Shown here in pieces: positions 51,448 to 62,900 of a stretch of 64,000 nucleotides of DNA. The stretch is taken from assembly GCF_014205835.1 (NCBI RefSeq), contig NZ_JACHCQ010000003.1, positions 1 through 64,000 of the forward strand, given 5' to 3'. Every line of letters starts with the position of its first letter. Positions within the stretch are counted from its first letter, which is position 1. Source of the stretch: Pedobacter sp. AK013. Its GTDB lineage: Bacteria > Bacteroidota > Bacteroidia > Sphingobacteriales > Sphingobacteriaceae. The position numbers and the translations under genes were made by a program. A model generated the notes under the pieces. The model was not told the DNA's origin, did no database searches, and saw only the letters and a program-made list of their open reading frames with translations.

Positions 51448-52479
51448 ATGAAAAGAGTAAGAGTATTACATAAGATCAAATATTTTTTTGTTGCCATTTA
51501 TCACCTTTTTATAGCCGCAGGAAAAGGTTTTATGGAAGATAGGGTAACTAAATTAAGTGCTTCACTTGCTTATTACACCATTTTTTCGCTTACGCCGCTT
51601 ATCATAATCCTCCTCTCTGCCGCCACGCTATTTTTGGGTGATAAAAAAAATGAGGAAACACGGGGGAAATTTTTTGGCCAGGTTACCGAATTGGTGGGTA
51701 AAGATGCGGCAGGCCAGATACAGGGTTTTGTAGAACATGCCAACAAAACAGGTCAATCAACTTTTAGTTTAGTTGTGGGGATTGTTGCGCTTATTATCGG
51801 TTCTACCGCTATTTTTATCGAAATACAGGATAGTATAAACATGATTTGGAAAGTAAAGGCTGTTCCTAAAAAAGGCTGGATTAAAATGCTTTCTAACAGG
51901 CTATTGTCTTTTTCACTAATTGTTTCAATGGGGTTTTTATTACTGGTATCCCTAGTAGTAAATAGTGTAGTGGTAGGCTTAGGTTCTAAATTAGCCAACC
52001 TACTTTCACAAAGTAATATAGATGAAGTGATTCCGGTTGCTAATGATACCATGGCCTTACTGATTTATATTTTAAACAATGTAATTACGCTTGCGGCTGT
52101 TACGGCTGTATTTGCCGTTATATTTAAAGTATTACCCGATGTTATCATCCGCTGGAAATCTGCAATAATTGGGGCACTATTTACCGCGGTTCTTTTTAGT
52201 TTAGGTAAATATCTGATCGGGATTTATATCGAAAAAGGTAATCCAGGTTCGGCCTTTGGCGCAGCCAGTTCAATCATTGTTATTTTATTGTGGATTTATT
52301 ATACTTCCATTATACTCTACTTCGGCGCTGAATTTACACAGGCTTATGCCGAAAAGTACGATAATGGCATTTCTCCTAGTAAGTATGCTGTATTTACCAA
52401 AATTACTATTGTAGAGAAAAAGGTAGATATATTGCCCCCACAACACCCTGAAGATACGGTAAGTGTACCTAAAGAATAA
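51448..52479 (+). CDS. yihY: YihY/BrkB-family membrane protein
   Basis: A 343-residue membrane protein with about six helices and the motifs FSLTPLIIILLSAA, GSTAIFIEIQDSINMIW and GTIKYLIGIYIEKGNPGSAFGAASSIIVILLW. YihY/BrkB proteins are conserved inner-membrane proteins of uncertain biochemistry. The tamB-tamL-yihY order suggests an envelope role, though co-location may be incidental. Confidence 0.85.
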   Translation: MKRVRVLHKIKYFFVAIYHLFIAAGKGFMEDRVTKLSASLAYYTIFSLTPLIIILLSAATLFLGDKKNEETRGKFFGQVTELVGKDAAGQIQGFVEHANKTGQSTFSLVVGIVALIIGSTAIFIEIQDSINMIWKVKAVPKKGWIKMLSNRLLSFSLIVSMGFLLLVSLVVNSVVVGLGSKLANLLSQSNIDEVIPVANDTMALLIYILNNVITLAAVTAVFAVIFKVLPDVIIRWKSAIIGALFTAVLFSLGKYLIGIYIEKGNPGSAFGAASSIIVILLWIYYTSIILYFGAEFTQAYAEKYDNGISPSKYAVFTKITIVEKKVDILPPQHPEDTVSVPKE

Positions 52480-52500
52480 AACGGCCGTCATACAGCATCA

Positions 52501-52558
52501 AGCTTTGGGATCAACATCTTTCCAGCAAAATAGCCCCTGAAATAAATTCAGGGTGACG
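52501..52558. repeat. P-family palindrome after yihY
   Basis: cctgaa / ttcagg arms ending with gtgacga, followed by the terminator at 52588. Both lie in the convergent gap between yihY and parE. Confidence 0.5.
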
Positions 52559-52587
52559 ATTTAAACATAAAGAACACATTATAAACC

Positions 52588-52620
52588 AGAGAAGTCAAGT
52601 TTTTAAAACTTGACTTCTCT
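52588..52620. terminator. 16-bp perfect hairpin, bidirectional terminator between yihY and parE
   Basis: AGAGAAGTCAAGTTTT and its exact complement around one base (52588-52603, 52605-52620), with T-rich DNA after it. It separates two convergent genes. Confidence 0.75.
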
Positions 52621-52639
52621 TTTATGTTATGAATAAAAA

Positions 52640-52663
52640 CTGGTTAGTGAAGACACAAACCAG
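52640..52663. repeat. T-family hairpin, copy 3 (CTGGTTAGTGAAGACACAAACCAG)
   Basis: CTGGTT...AACCAG ends with the CACAAACC core shared with 20983 and 21033; 7 bp before the end of parE. The full string is 24 bases; only the ends CTGGTT and AACCAG and the core CACAAACC define it. Confidence 0.45.
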
Positions 52664-52669
52664 ATATTA

Positions 52670-54541
52670 CTAAGCTACTTCTTCAGTAATCACTTTAGGC
52701 TCTTCAGTTACTTCATCCTTCTCTATTCTTAGGTTACGGATAATGTGCTGCTGCCTGTCTGGCGTATTTTTGCCCATATAATATTCCAGCAAACTTTTAA
52801 TCGTTTGATCTTTCAAAATAACAGGGTCTAACCTGATATCTTTTCCGATAAATAACCCAAATTCATCAGGAGAAATTTCTCCTAAACCTTTAAATCGGGT
52901 AATTTCTGGTTTATTGCCCAGTTTTTCGATTGCATTTTTACGTTCTTCGTCACTATAGCAATAAATAGTTTCCTTTTTATTCCTAACCCTGAAAAGTGGC
53001 GTTTGTAAAATGTAAACATGGCCCGCTTTTACCAGATCAGGGAAAAACTGCAGGAAGAAAGTCATCATCAGCAAACGGATGTGCATACCATCCACATCGG
53101 CATCTGTTGCAATTACAATATTGTTATAATGAAGCCCTTCTAAACCATCTTCGATATTTAAAGCGTGTTGTAACAAGTTAAATTCTTCATTTTCGTAAAC
53201 CACTTTTTTGGTAAGCTCATAACAGTTAAGCGGCTTACCCTTCAAACTAAACACCGCCTGGGTATCCACATCACGCGATTTAGTAATTGAGCCTGAAGCC
53301 GAATCTCCCTCAGTAATAAACAAGGTGGTTTCGTAACGTTTCTCGTGCGTGGTATTAAAATGCACCTTACAATCACGCAGTTTTTTATTGTGTAAAGAAG
53401 CTTTTTTAGCCCTGTCGTTGGCCAGTTTTTTAATTCCTGCAATATCTTTACGCTCGCGTTCTGATTGAATAATGCGTTTTAAAAGTGCATCAGCAACGTC
53501 TGGGTGTTTGTGCAGATAGTCATCAAGCTCTTTTTTAACAAAATCGTTAATAAAAGTAGCTACCGATGGGCCTTCGGGGCCCATGTTCTGTGAGCCTAGT
53601 TTTGTTTTGGTCTGCGATTCGAAAACAGGCTCCTGTACACGCACAGAAATTGCCGCTATAATAGATGAACGTACATCGGCCGCATCAAACTCTTTTTTGA
53701 AAAACTCCCGAACGGTTTTCACCACCGCAGCTCTAAACGCCGCCTGGTGCGTTCCTCCCTGTGTGGTGTGCTGTCCGTTTACAAATGAGTGGTAATCTTC
53801 GCCATACTGTTGACCATGGGTCATGGCAATTTCTATATCTGGCCCAATCATATGGATAATCGGGTAACGGATTTCTTCTGGCTTATTAAATTTAGAAAGC
53901 AGATCGTATAGACCTCTTTCTGAAAAGTATTTCTGGTTATTGAAATTTATAGTTAAACCGGTATTTAAGAATACATAGTTCCAAACCATACTCTCTACAA
54001 AATCGGGTATGTAATGGTAGTTTCTGAAAATGGTTTCATCCGGATAAAAAGTAATGGCTGTACCGTTACGCTGAGTAGTATCAATAACGGGTTGTTCGTT
54101 TACAATTTCTCCTTTAGAGAATTCTACTTTTTTTGTTTTTCCATCACGGTACGATTGTACGGTAAAACTGGTAGAAAGTGCATTAACCGCCTTGGTACCC
54201 ACACCATTTAAACCTACCGATTTTTGGAAGGCATTACTGTCATATTTACCTCCGGTATTTATTTTGCTTACACAATCGATTACCTTACCTAATGGGATAC
54301 CACGACCGTAATCGCGTACATTCACTTTTTGTTCCGAAAGCGTAATTTCGATGGTCTTTCCAGTACCCATAACAAACTCATCAATAGAGTTATCTACAAT
54401 TTCTTTTAGCAAAACGTAAATACCGTCATCTTGAGCAGAACCATCGCCAAGTTTACCAATATACATACCTGGACGAAGCCTGATGTGCTCTTTCCAATCT
54501 AATGAACGAATACTGTCGTCGTTATAAATTACTTCTGCCAT
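52670..54541 (-). CDS. parE: DNA topoisomerase IV subunit B ParE (GyrB/ParE family)
   Basis: A 623-residue subunit. The GHKL ATP site has Glu47 in [17 protein letters not shown], and the GTKAVNALS / GLNGVG loops. The Toprim motif ITEGDSASG is near 410, followed by the Mg-binding [12 protein letters not shown] (~480). ParE rather than GyrB is preferred from the shorter length and partner ParC in the window. Confidence 0.85.
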   Translation of the reverse strand: MAEVIYNDDSIRSLDWKEHIRLRPGMYIGKLGDGSAQDDGIYVLLKEIVDNSIDEFVMGTGKTIEITLSEQKVNVRDYGRGIPLGKVIDCVSKINTGGKYDSNAFQKSVGLNGVGTKAVNALSTSFTVQSYRDGKTKKVEFSKGEIVNEQPVIDTTQRNGTAITFYPDETIFRNYHYIPDFVESMVWNYVFLNTGLTINFNNQKYFSERGLYDLLSKFNKPEEIRYPIIHMIGPDIEIAMTHGQQYGEDYHSFVNGQHTTQGGTHQAAFRAAVVKTVREFFKKEFDAADVRSSIIAAISVRVQEPVFESQTKTKLGSQNMGPEGPSVATFINDFVKKELDDYLHKHPDVADALLKRIIQSERERKDIAGIKKLANDRAKKASLHNKKLRDCKVHFNTTHEKRYETTLFITEGDSASGSITKSRDVDTQAVFSLKGKPLNCYELTKKVVYENEEFNLLQHALNIEDGLEGLHYNNIVIATDADVDGMHIRLLMMTFFLQFFPDLVKAGHVYILQTPLFRVRNKKETIYCYSDEERKNAIEKLGNKPEITRFKGLGEISPDEFGLFIGKDIRLDPVILKDQTIKSLLEYYMGKNTPDRQQHIIRNLRIEKDEVTEEPKVITEEVA

Positions 54542-54898
54542 ACTGTGTTTATCTGTTCTTCAATGAAAAACTTTGCATTTATAGGCTTGCAAAGCAATGA
54601 AGAATTTGTAGAAATAACCCTGATGATTGAAATAAAAATATTTTCAAATACATTCTTCAGAATTATTATACAATAATAGATTTATTCTGTGAGGCTCGCA
54701 AAATAAAATTTCCACATATAAACAGTGAGTCGTAAAGGGCAATGGTTCATGGTCAATTGGCTTATGGGCGATCAGCCATGAGCGATCAAACGATGAACCA
54801 TTTTTCCACATCCTCAGAAGCCGATTACACCTAATTTATTACCCCTAATCAATCATTCAAATTTTCCTATCTTCATCCCATATTATAAATCCTATTTA
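54542..54898. other. parE to amino-acid permease gap
   Basis: 357 bp without a gene. A nested palindrome, AATGGTTCAT (54741-54750) with ATGAACCATT (54793-54802), contains smaller CATGG/CCATG arms. Confidence 0.45.
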
Positions 54899-56236
54899 AT
54901 GCAACAGAAGAAGCAACTTTCACTATTCGACCTATCCATGATTGTGGTAAGTTTAGTTATTGGAATGGGTGTATTCCGCACGCCCGTAAATGTTGCAGCC
55001 AAGGCCCAGGTTCCTGAACTTTTTTACCTGGCCTGGTTTATTGGTGGCTTTGTGGCTTTTTGCGGGGCATTAACCTATGCTGAAATAGGTTCGCGTTTTC
55101 CGGTAACAGGCGGGTATTACAAAATATTTTCAGCGGCTTATCATCCTTCTATTGCTTTCGCCATTAACTGTATCGTTATTATTTCAAGCGCAGCATCTGT
55201 AGCAGCAATTTCAATTATTGGCGCAGAATACCTGAGCAAAATTATTCTCCCACTTGAGAAACAAACCGAAACCTACCGGGTCGCCATAGCCATCATCACT
55301 ATTTTAGCTTTCTATTTTATTAATCTGTTAGGCTTAAAAGCGAGTGCTAAAACACAGAATGTATTAACAGTGATTAAAATCGGAATGATTTTAACACTCA
55401 TCTGTGCTGTATTTTTTGGCGGGAAAACGCAAACCGTTACACCAATTTTTAAAACAGCAAACAGCACTTTACCAACCTGGTCTGATTACGGAAAAGCATT
55501 AGGTCTTTGTTTAATTGCCGTTTCTTTTTCTTACGCAGGTTATGCACAGACCATTAATTTTGGTGGCGAAGTTAAAGAAGCCAAGAAAGTAATCCCGCGT
55601 TCCATCATTATCGGCTTAACTATTATTGTGATCCTTTATTTGGCTATTAACTATGTATATGTAAAAGTTATCGGTTTCGAAGAACTGAAATCAGCAGAAA
55701 GTATAGCAGCGATATTAGCTTCAAAAATATTTGGTACAGCAGGATTCAACGCCCTTTCTGTAATTATTTTTTTCTCGGTAATGGGTTATGTAAATGTAAA
55801 CCTTTTGAGTAACCCGAGAGCGATGTTTGCCATGGGCGAAGAAGGTGCCCTGCCAAAAATATTCAGCAGGATGAATAAAAAAACAGCGGTAATTACCATT
55901 AGCTTAACGGTTTTTACATTAATTGCCGTTGTAATTATTTTCTATGCAAAAACTTTCGACAAGATTTTAAACTATACCATTTTCTTAGAAAGCATTAGCA
56001 TGGCCAGTTCTGCAGCCACTATTTTCATCCTCAGAAAAAGAACAGCACATCTTGATAAAAAAACTATCTATACTGTTCCTTTATATCCTATATTGCCTGT
56101 CATATTTATTGCCGCTTATACCTTTGTTGCCTTCAGCATTTACGCTGATGATCAAAATGCGGCACTTAATGGTTTATATATTTTTGTTGGCTTTCTGGCA
56201 ATGTATTTTGTGAGCAGGTGGTTTAAGAAAAAATAG
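54899..56236 (+). CDS. APC-superfamily amino-acid permease
   Basis: A 445-residue membrane transporter with about 12 helices and early motif VIGMGVFRTPVNVA, then GGFVAFCGALTYAEIGSRFPVTGG (the APC fold helix 3 region) and later SNPRAMFAMGEEGALP. These are LAT/APC-type signatures. The substrate cannot be given; no neighbouring metabolic gene indicates it. Confidence 0.85.
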   Translation: MQQKKQLSLFDLSMIVVSLVIGMGVFRTPVNVAAKAQVPELFYLAWFIGGFVAFCGALTYAEIGSRFPVTGGYYKIFSAAYHPSIAFAINCIVIISSAASVAAISIIGAEYLSKIILPLEKQTETYRVAIAIITILAFYFINLLGLKASAKTQNVLTVIKIGMILTLICAVFFGGKTQTVTPIFKTANSTLPTWSDYGKALGLCLIAVSFSYAGYAQTINFGGEVKEAKKVIPRSIIIGLTIIVILYLAINYVYVKVIGFEELKSAESIAAILASKIFGTAGFNALSVIIFFSVMGYVNVNLLSNPRAMFAMGEEGALPKIFSRMNKKTAVITISLTVFTLIAVVIIFYAKTFDKILNYTIFLESISMASSAATIFILRKRTAHLDKKTIYTVPLYPILPVIFIAAYTFVAFSIYADDQNAALNGLYIFVGFLAMYFVSRWFKKK

Positions 56237-56247
56237 TACCGGCGGAT

Positions 56248-56317
56248 CGTCATTCCCAACTTGATTGGGAATCCTAATGCAATAAGCTTTAAGATTCCCG
56301 CCTGCGCAGGAATGACG
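56248..56317. repeat. P-family palindrome (CGTCATTCC...GGAATGACG)
   Basis: Nine-bp ends plus internal ttgggaatc / gattccc arms. It follows the permease gene. Confidence 0.6.
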
Positions 56318-56472
56318 CCAAATCTTTGGAACTTGCCAAAGGCAGACCTAAGTAAAATAAACCTGATTGGAATGAACATGAAGCGCAGCGAAATAAAATG
56401 GAAAGCAGGACTAATTTAACCGATGAAAACAGAAACCTGCTTTACAAAAACATAAAAGAATTTAAATAATTA

Positions 56473-57807
56473 ATGAACAGAACACTCTCCTTAAAACAAG
56501 AAATTGCTTACGCTGCAGGTATGATTGGTTGGAGCACAATGACAAATATTATCATTGTAATGCTTCCCTATTTCTATCTTCCACCAAGTAATGCTGGCTT
56601 ACCGCCCTTGGTGCCGCAGCTTGTTTTATTGGGTGCATTTAATATTCTTTCTATTATTGCTGCCTCAGGCAGATTGGTAGATGCCATTTACGATCCCTTT
56701 ATTGCATCTAAAAGCGATGCAAGCACCAATAAAAATGGCCGTAGAATGCCTTTTATGAAATGGGCTATTATCCCGGCAATGCTTTTCTGCGGACTGGTTT
56801 TCTACCCGGTCCAAAAAACCGAAAGCCTGCACAATGCTTTGTGGCTCACCGTAACGCTTTGCTTGTTTTTTGTATCGGTTACCACCTACATTATCCCCTA
56901 TAACGCTTTACTAGCCGAAGTAACCAATACGCCAAGACAGAAAGTTAAGCTGTCCAGCTATCAACAAGTGGGCTTTGTCATCGGCATTATTTTATCAGCC
57001 TGCACCAACAATTTTGCCGATCTGGTTGAAGACAATTTTCATGTAGCCAACCGTAGCGAGGCGATCCAGATTGCCATATGGGGTTTATGCATTTTATCGG
57101 GCCTGGTAATGTTATTGCCAATTTTTTTCATCAATGAAAAAGAATTTTCGGTGGCCAAACCTACCCATATACCTTTATGGCCCGCAATAAGGAGCACCTT
57201 TAAAAACAGCAATTTTAAATATTACCTGATCTCTGATTTTGCTTTTTATACCGCATTAAGCATTATATCAAGCGGTTTATTGTTTTTCTGTACCGTTTTA
57301 TTGGGTCTCCCAGAATCAGAAGGTGGGAAATTTATGGGTGCCATGGTTTTGGCTTCCTTACTATTTTACCCGCTGGTTAATTTTGGTTCTGCTAAAATTG
57401 GTAAAAAACCTTTTGTATTACTTGCCTTTGGTGTACTTTGCTTAATATTTGTAACCATTTTCTTTTTAGGCAAATTGCCATTAGGCCCGCATACACAGAT
57501 TTACATCCTGGTACTATCCGCTTCATTTCCCTTAGCGGCGCTCGGTATTTTACCCACGGCGATCTTAGCGGATATTGCTCAAAGAGATACTTTAGAAACG
57601 GGTGAAAACCACGAGGGTATGTTTTTCGCTGTGAAATACCTTTTCGTAAAACTCGGCCAAACCTTAGGTATCGCCATTTTCGCCATGCTTACCATTTATG
57701 GTAAAGACCCCGGAAACGATTTCGGATTACGATTAAATGGAATTGTAGGTTTCGGGCTCTGTTTAATTGCCCTTTTGTTTTTTAGCAGGTTTAAAGAAGA
57801 GAGATGA
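56473..57807 (+). CDS. GPH-type sugar:cation symporter (MFS_2)
   Basis: A 444-residue transporter with 12 helices. The hallmark LVDAIYDPFIASKSDASTNKNGRRMPFM matches glycoside-pentoside-hexuronide symporters. Its neighbour is a SusD/SusC pair on the other strand, so a glycan-derived substrate is plausible, but the two are convergent and not co-transcribed. Confidence 0.8.
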   Translation: MNRTLSLKQEIAYAAGMIGWSTMTNIIIVMLPYFYLPPSNAGLPPLVPQLVLLGAFNILSIIAASGRLVDAIYDPFIASKSDASTNKNGRRMPFMKWAIIPAMLFCGLVFYPVQKTESLHNALWLTVTLCLFFVSVTTYIIPYNALLAEVTNTPRQKVKLSSYQQVGFVIGIILSACTNNFADLVEDNFHVANRSEAIQIAIWGLCILSGLVMLLPIFFINEKEFSVAKPTHIPLWPAIRSTFKNSNFKYYLISDFAFYTALSIISSGLLFFCTVLLGLPESEGGKFMGAMVLASLLFYPLVNFGSAKIGKKPFVLLAFGVLCLIFVTIFFLGKLPLGPHTQIYILVLSASFPLAALGILPTAILADIAQRDTLETGENHEGMFFAVKYLFVKLGQTLGIAIFAMLTIYGKDPGNDFGLRLNGIVGFGLCLIALLFFSRFKEER

Positions 57808-57900
57808 TTTAGCCTAATAACCTAAGTTCCTTAATAAAAGTGGTTGTTCTATTATTTTGATTTTTTATGGAAAGCAATTTCTATGCTGCTTCGGTTACTG

Positions 57901-57990
57901 CAGCCCCGCCCTTTGCTTAATCCCGATAAAAGAAGTATATAAATTAAACTATTCTTAAATCGGGATAACGCTGTTGGTCGGGTTTATTTT
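57901..57990 (+). repeat. S-family structured element, copy 6
   Basis: Left core cagccccgccctttgctt, hairpin AATCCCGAT...ATCGGGAT with inner AAGAAGTA/TATTCTT, then right core cgctgttggtcgggttta. It fills part of the 392-bp gap after the symporter, where no gene is seen. Confidence 0.55.
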
Positions 57991-58199
57991 ACTCCCGATA
58001 GTAGCAGTATTTCAGTTACCCAGTCCCATGTTAAAGCCTACCGTGCGGACACATCTTTTATTAGTTCTATTATTTATTTGTTTTCAGCGCACATTCCTAA
58101 GACGATCGTCATACTCCAAGCTTTGTATATTCATAGCATAAAATACATTGGCGGAGCAATGTTTATGATCATCGCTCCGCCCATTTACTCGTTTATAAA

Positions 58200-59912
58200 C
58201 TAATATCCCGGGCTCTGTTTTAATACCCCTTTACTTCTATCTATCTGATCTTGAGGCAAAGGAAAATAATCATCCCTGGCTTCAATGGTAATGCCTTTTA
58301 AGTAGTTAAAATAGCCACCTTCAAAAGAAAAATAACTCTCAAGCGTTTGTTTGGCTATACCCCAACGCACAAGATCGAAAAACCGGTGGCCTTCCATTGC
58401 CAATTCTAATCTGCGTTCGAAACGTACTGCATTTCTAGCATAAGTATCATTTGGAAACGACACGTACCCACTAACCTTGTAAGCCGCAGCCGGCACTCCG
58501 TTTATAGACTGGGGTGTTATTTTAGCTGCCCGTGCCCTTACTGCGTTTACCAAAGTTAAAGCTCTGTCTAAATCGCCTTTTTCTACCGCGCATTCTGCCG
58601 CCATCAGATAAACATCACCTAAGCGGATCAGATTCACATTTAATCCGGTTATGTTGGTGTTTCCAGGTGCTGTTCCGCTCGAAATCTGAGCAGCATCAAT
58701 AGTATTCTTAACAGCTAAAAAAGGGCCTCCGTTACTGGCATCACGAATCCATGTATCGCCAGGCATTAAACCCCAATCGCGATATGCAACACCGCGTCTT
58801 CCTATTGTTGATTCAATTCTTGGATCAAAAGGTAAAGTTTTATCCACGGTATAATTTGTTTTATCGGCTCCGGTTAATCCGTAATCAGATTTATATGGAT
58901 TAGTCCGGTAACTGCCATCCAATAGCGGTAAACCTACGGCGTTTACCTTAAATGAGTTAGCCAAATCTATAGTTGGCTGGAAAAAACCGCAACATTTAAT
59001 CGGCGCATTGCCATACGGAAAGTTAAGCATATCGCCCACATTACCATTATCACCACCAGTACCATCTGTTCCAACGGAGTGCTGAACAGACATAATGGTT
59101 TCTGGCCCGTCTTCTTTGGTGATATCAAAATTATCTGAATACGGCATATCAATCAGAGATGGTTTTGCCAAAATTACAGCATTCAACAAATCGTAGGCTT
59201 CAGGATATTTCTTCTGATATAAATATACCTTTCCAAGATAAGCCTGAGCAGCATATTTATCTACCCTACCTTTTTGATTTTTTGGTTTGATTGTGCTTAA
59301 ATTGGCAACAGCAAACTGAAGATCATCTACGATATTTGGATAAATATCTTTATCATTTGGAACAAAAGTACCGCTTGTAGCTTCCGTAATGTATGGCACC
59401 ACTTTAAATATCCGTACCAAAAAGAAATAATAATGTGCCCTTAGTAATCTGGTTTCGCCCTGAATTTCCTTTGCACGGGCATCGCCAAATTTTGCGGTAC
59501 CTTTTCCGGCCTGCAGGTTTGCCAAAATTTTAAGGGTATTGTTGCAGCGTTGGATCCCTTCAAAACACCTGTCCCAGATATTCGATAAATTATCGTTTGT
59601 ACTAGTTGGCGCATGTTGCTCAATGGCATTCATTGGTGGCTGATCGCCTATCTCACTCCCTTTATGTGCATTATCAGAAGCAACTTCACCAAATAACCAT
59701 TGGCTTGGCGCGGCACCATAATTGCCATAAGTTCCGTTTACATTACCGTTAAGTAAACTATACGCCCCGATTAACAAACCTTCTACACCGTCTTGTGTAG
59801 TCAGTTGGTCTTCTGTTAATTCGCCTTGTGGCTGAAGCGTTAAAAACTCCTTTTTGCAGGAAAACGTACTGCAAATTAATAAGGAAAGAAGAATATATTT
59901 TATATGTTTCAT
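58200..59912 (-). CDS. SusD/RagB-family nutrient-uptake lipoprotein
   Basis: A 570-residue outer-membrane lipoprotein (lipobox FSC, Cys19). It carries the SusD layout: N-terminal helices around QGELTEDQLTTQDGVEGLLIGAY, TPR-like region NNTLKILANLQ and RAHYYFFLVRIFKVVPY, and C-terminal NLIRLGDVYLMAAECAVEKGDLDRAL, followed by NAVRFERRLELAMEGHRFFDLVRWG. It binds the glycan and lids the SusC barrel. It starts 15 bp after the susC stop. Confidence 0.95.
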   Translation of the reverse strand: MKHIKYILLSLLICSTFSCKKEFLTLQPQGELTEDQLTTQDGVEGLLIGAYSLLNGNVNGTYGNYGAAPSQWLFGEVASDNAHKGSEIGDQPPMNAIEQHAPTSTNDNLSNIWDRCFEGIQRCNNTLKILANLQAGKGTAKFGDARAKEIQGETRLLRAHYYFFLVRIFKVVPYITEATSGTFVPNDKDIYPNIVDDLQFAVANLSTIKPKNQKGRVDKYAAQAYLGKVYLYQKKYPEAYDLLNAVILAKPSLIDMPYSDNFDITKEDGPETIMSVQHSVGTDGTGGDNGNVGDMLNFPYGNAPIKCCGFFQPTIDLANSFKVNAVGLPLLDGSYRTNPYKSDYGLTGADKTNYTVDKTLPFDPRIESTIGRRGVAYRDWGLMPGDTWIRDASNGGPFLAVKNTIDAAQISSGTAPGNTNITGLNVNLIRLGDVYLMAAECAVEKGDLDRALTLVNAVRARAAKITPQSINGVPAAAYKVSGYVSFPNDTYARNAVRFERRLELAMEGHRFFDLVRWGIAKQTLESYFSFEGGYFNYLKGITIEARDDYFPLPQDQIDRSKGVLKQSPGY

Positions 59913-59927
59913 TTTGATATCTTTTAA

Positions 59928-62900
59928 TTAAAATCCAACATTAATACCGATTAAAAACTGACGTGGTGAAGGATAAACACCCTTATCAACCCCAAGTGCC
60001 GAAAAAGTATCGGCAGGCGGCCCCGAACTACCTACTGAAGAAGCGGCATCCCTGGTCTGACTAACCTCTGGATCTAAACCTGTATAATTAGTAATGGTGA
60101 AAAGGTTAGTAGCGCTAACATAAACCCTTAATCTGGTAATGCCCGATTTTGGTCCAAATGCCTTAGCTGTAGGAACTGAATAACCGATCTGTATATTCTT
60201 CAACCTTAAAAAGCTACCATCCTGAACATAATAACTTGATGAAGCCAATTCTACATCAGATGCGCCTACATAAGCAGATGGAATAAGACTCGAAGAATTA
60301 CTAGGGCTCCAGGCATTTAACAATCTTGTACTTTTTGCACCAGCAAAAGATGGAAAATCTGTAAAGTAACGGGTAGCTTCAAATAAATCGTTGCCTTGAA
60401 CACCATATAAGAAAGCAGAAATATCAAAGTTTTTATAAGATGCATTTAAGTTTACCCCGTAGGTAAAATCTGGATTTGGATTGCCGATAATGGTACGGTC
60501 TTTAGGATCGATTACGCCATCGCCATTAATATCCTGGTAACGCAAACCGCCTACCCTTGCACCTGCATACGACGGATTGTTTTGAATATCAGCTGTACTT
60601 TGATAAATTCCTGCCGTTTTGTATCCAAAGAAAGACCCGAAAGATTCGCCCTCCTGCAGCACACTGGTTTGTAAACTTCTGTAATTGCCATAAACCTGAT
60701 TAAAAATACCAGGGGCTAACCTTACAATTTTATTGTTGTTTTTGGAAAAGTTTAAACCAATATCAAATTTAAAAGGACTATCTGCGTTTCTTCCGTAGTG
60801 ATAAGCAACATTAAACTCGACCCCTTTATTGCTCATATCGCCAATATTAACATAAGGTGAGCTGCCTAAACCTACTACACTCGAAGGTAAAGGCAAATTA
60901 TAAAGCATATCGGAGGTTTTTTTGTTGTACCAATCTAATGATCCATCTATGGCACCGCCTAGCAAAGTAAAATCAAGACCAACGTTTAAGGCTTTTAACG
61001 ATTCCCATTTTACATCCGGATTTTGATAAGCATTTTGCCACACACCGGTAGTAAGGCCATTACCACCGCCAACAGCATAAGCTGAGTTAACAATAGAACT
61101 TTGATACCTGTTAATGTATTGGTAAGGAGGTATCCGCTGGTTACCGGTTTGGCCATACCCAACACGAAGTTTTAAATCGGTTATCCATTTAATACTTTTC
61201 ATAAATTCTTCTTCCGATAACCTCCATGCTGCGCTTGCTGCCGGATAATAACCATACTTGTTCGCAGGACCGAAGTTAGAAGAACCGTCGCGACGGATGG
61301 TAATGCTGGCCAGATAACGATCGTGATAAGAATAATCTGCTTTGGCAAACAACGAGAACAGAGAGCCTATTGATCCATAACTAGAATTGCTGATGTTAGA
61401 TGAACCTGTATTGAGGTAATAATAATCCTGACTGCCTAAAATAAAGTAGCCATTTCTTCCGGCATTTAGCTGTCTTGATCGCGACCTGATGGCTTCTGTA
61501 CCAACCAATACATTTACCCTGTGCCTTTCATTAAACACCTTGCTGTAATTTAACGTATTGGTCCAGGTCCATTCGGTATTGTATCCCTGGTACTCATTCA
61601 GGTTATTTGAATTGTTACCTTCAGAAAATTCCAGGTTTGGATAACGCATAGATAAACCGTTAAAGTTTTCGTAGCGCAAACCGAAATTGGTTTTTAACAC
61701 CAGTCCTGGAATGATATCGCCTTCTGCATAAACATTTCCAAAGAAGAAATTACTTTTATTTTTATTGTCTTTTGCGCGATAAAGAAAAGCAACAGGATTT
61801 TCTGCATTTCCCAGCTGGCTACCACGGCTACCGGCAAAATTCCCGGCGATGTCGTAAACTGGAATAATAGTAGGGATCCGGTATGCCCATCCCAATGCGC
61901 TTCCCTGATCCTGATAATCACCTGAAACATTCGGATTTACACCCAAACCAAAGCCTTCAGAATAGCTGTATTGTGCATTCTCGCCAAAACGGACCCTTTT
62001 ATTAAATGCCGAAATATTGGTATTAGACCTAAAATTAAACCGTTTAAATCCGGTGTATTTAATTGTTCCTTTCTGATCCAGATAACCACCCGAGAAAGTG
62101 TATGTTGCATTTTCTCCACCTCCGGTAGCACTAAGCTGATAATTTTGAACAGGTGCAGTTTCAGTAATTTCATCAAACCAGTTGGTACCTGCTTTATTTG
62201 CTCTTGTAATCTGATAGAAAAGATCAGGATCACGGCTATAGTTATACTTAGCCGGATCTGCATCTGCAGCAGTAACATCCTGACCAAGTTTTAAACCTGC
62301 CACTAAATATTCAGGTAGTACAGGTGTTGAACCAGAGCCATAATTTTTCCCTGCCTCGATCGGCTTTCCCGCATTGGTATAGCCATCAAATACATATTGT
62401 GCATATTGTTGAGGATTCATCATTTCAGGGAAACTATTTTTTCTGGGCACCTGAGTGCCATAATAAGAATCGAGTGTGATTTTTGGTGTTCCGGCAATCC
62501 CTTTTTTTGTGGTGATGATAACTACACCATTATTTGCCCTAGAACCATAAATAGAAGCCGAAGATGCATCTTTTAACACCTGCATATTTTCAATATCATT
62601 CTGGTTAAGCCATGATAATTTACCTTCAAAAGGAACTCCATCAATAACATAAAGCGGTTCGTTATTATTAATGGTACTAATTCCCCTGATTCTGATCTGT
62701 GGTGTCGAGCCTGGGGCACCATCGTTAATAATCTGCACACCAGTAGCTTTACCCTGTAGCGCTTCTACAGCACTTGCGGCTGGCTGGGCTTTTAACAGCT
62801 CCATGTTCACTACCGCAACGGCACCGGTTAAATCTTTTTTCCGTTGAGAAGAATAGCCGGTTACAATCACATCGGTTAAATTGTTATTCTCTGCCTGTAG

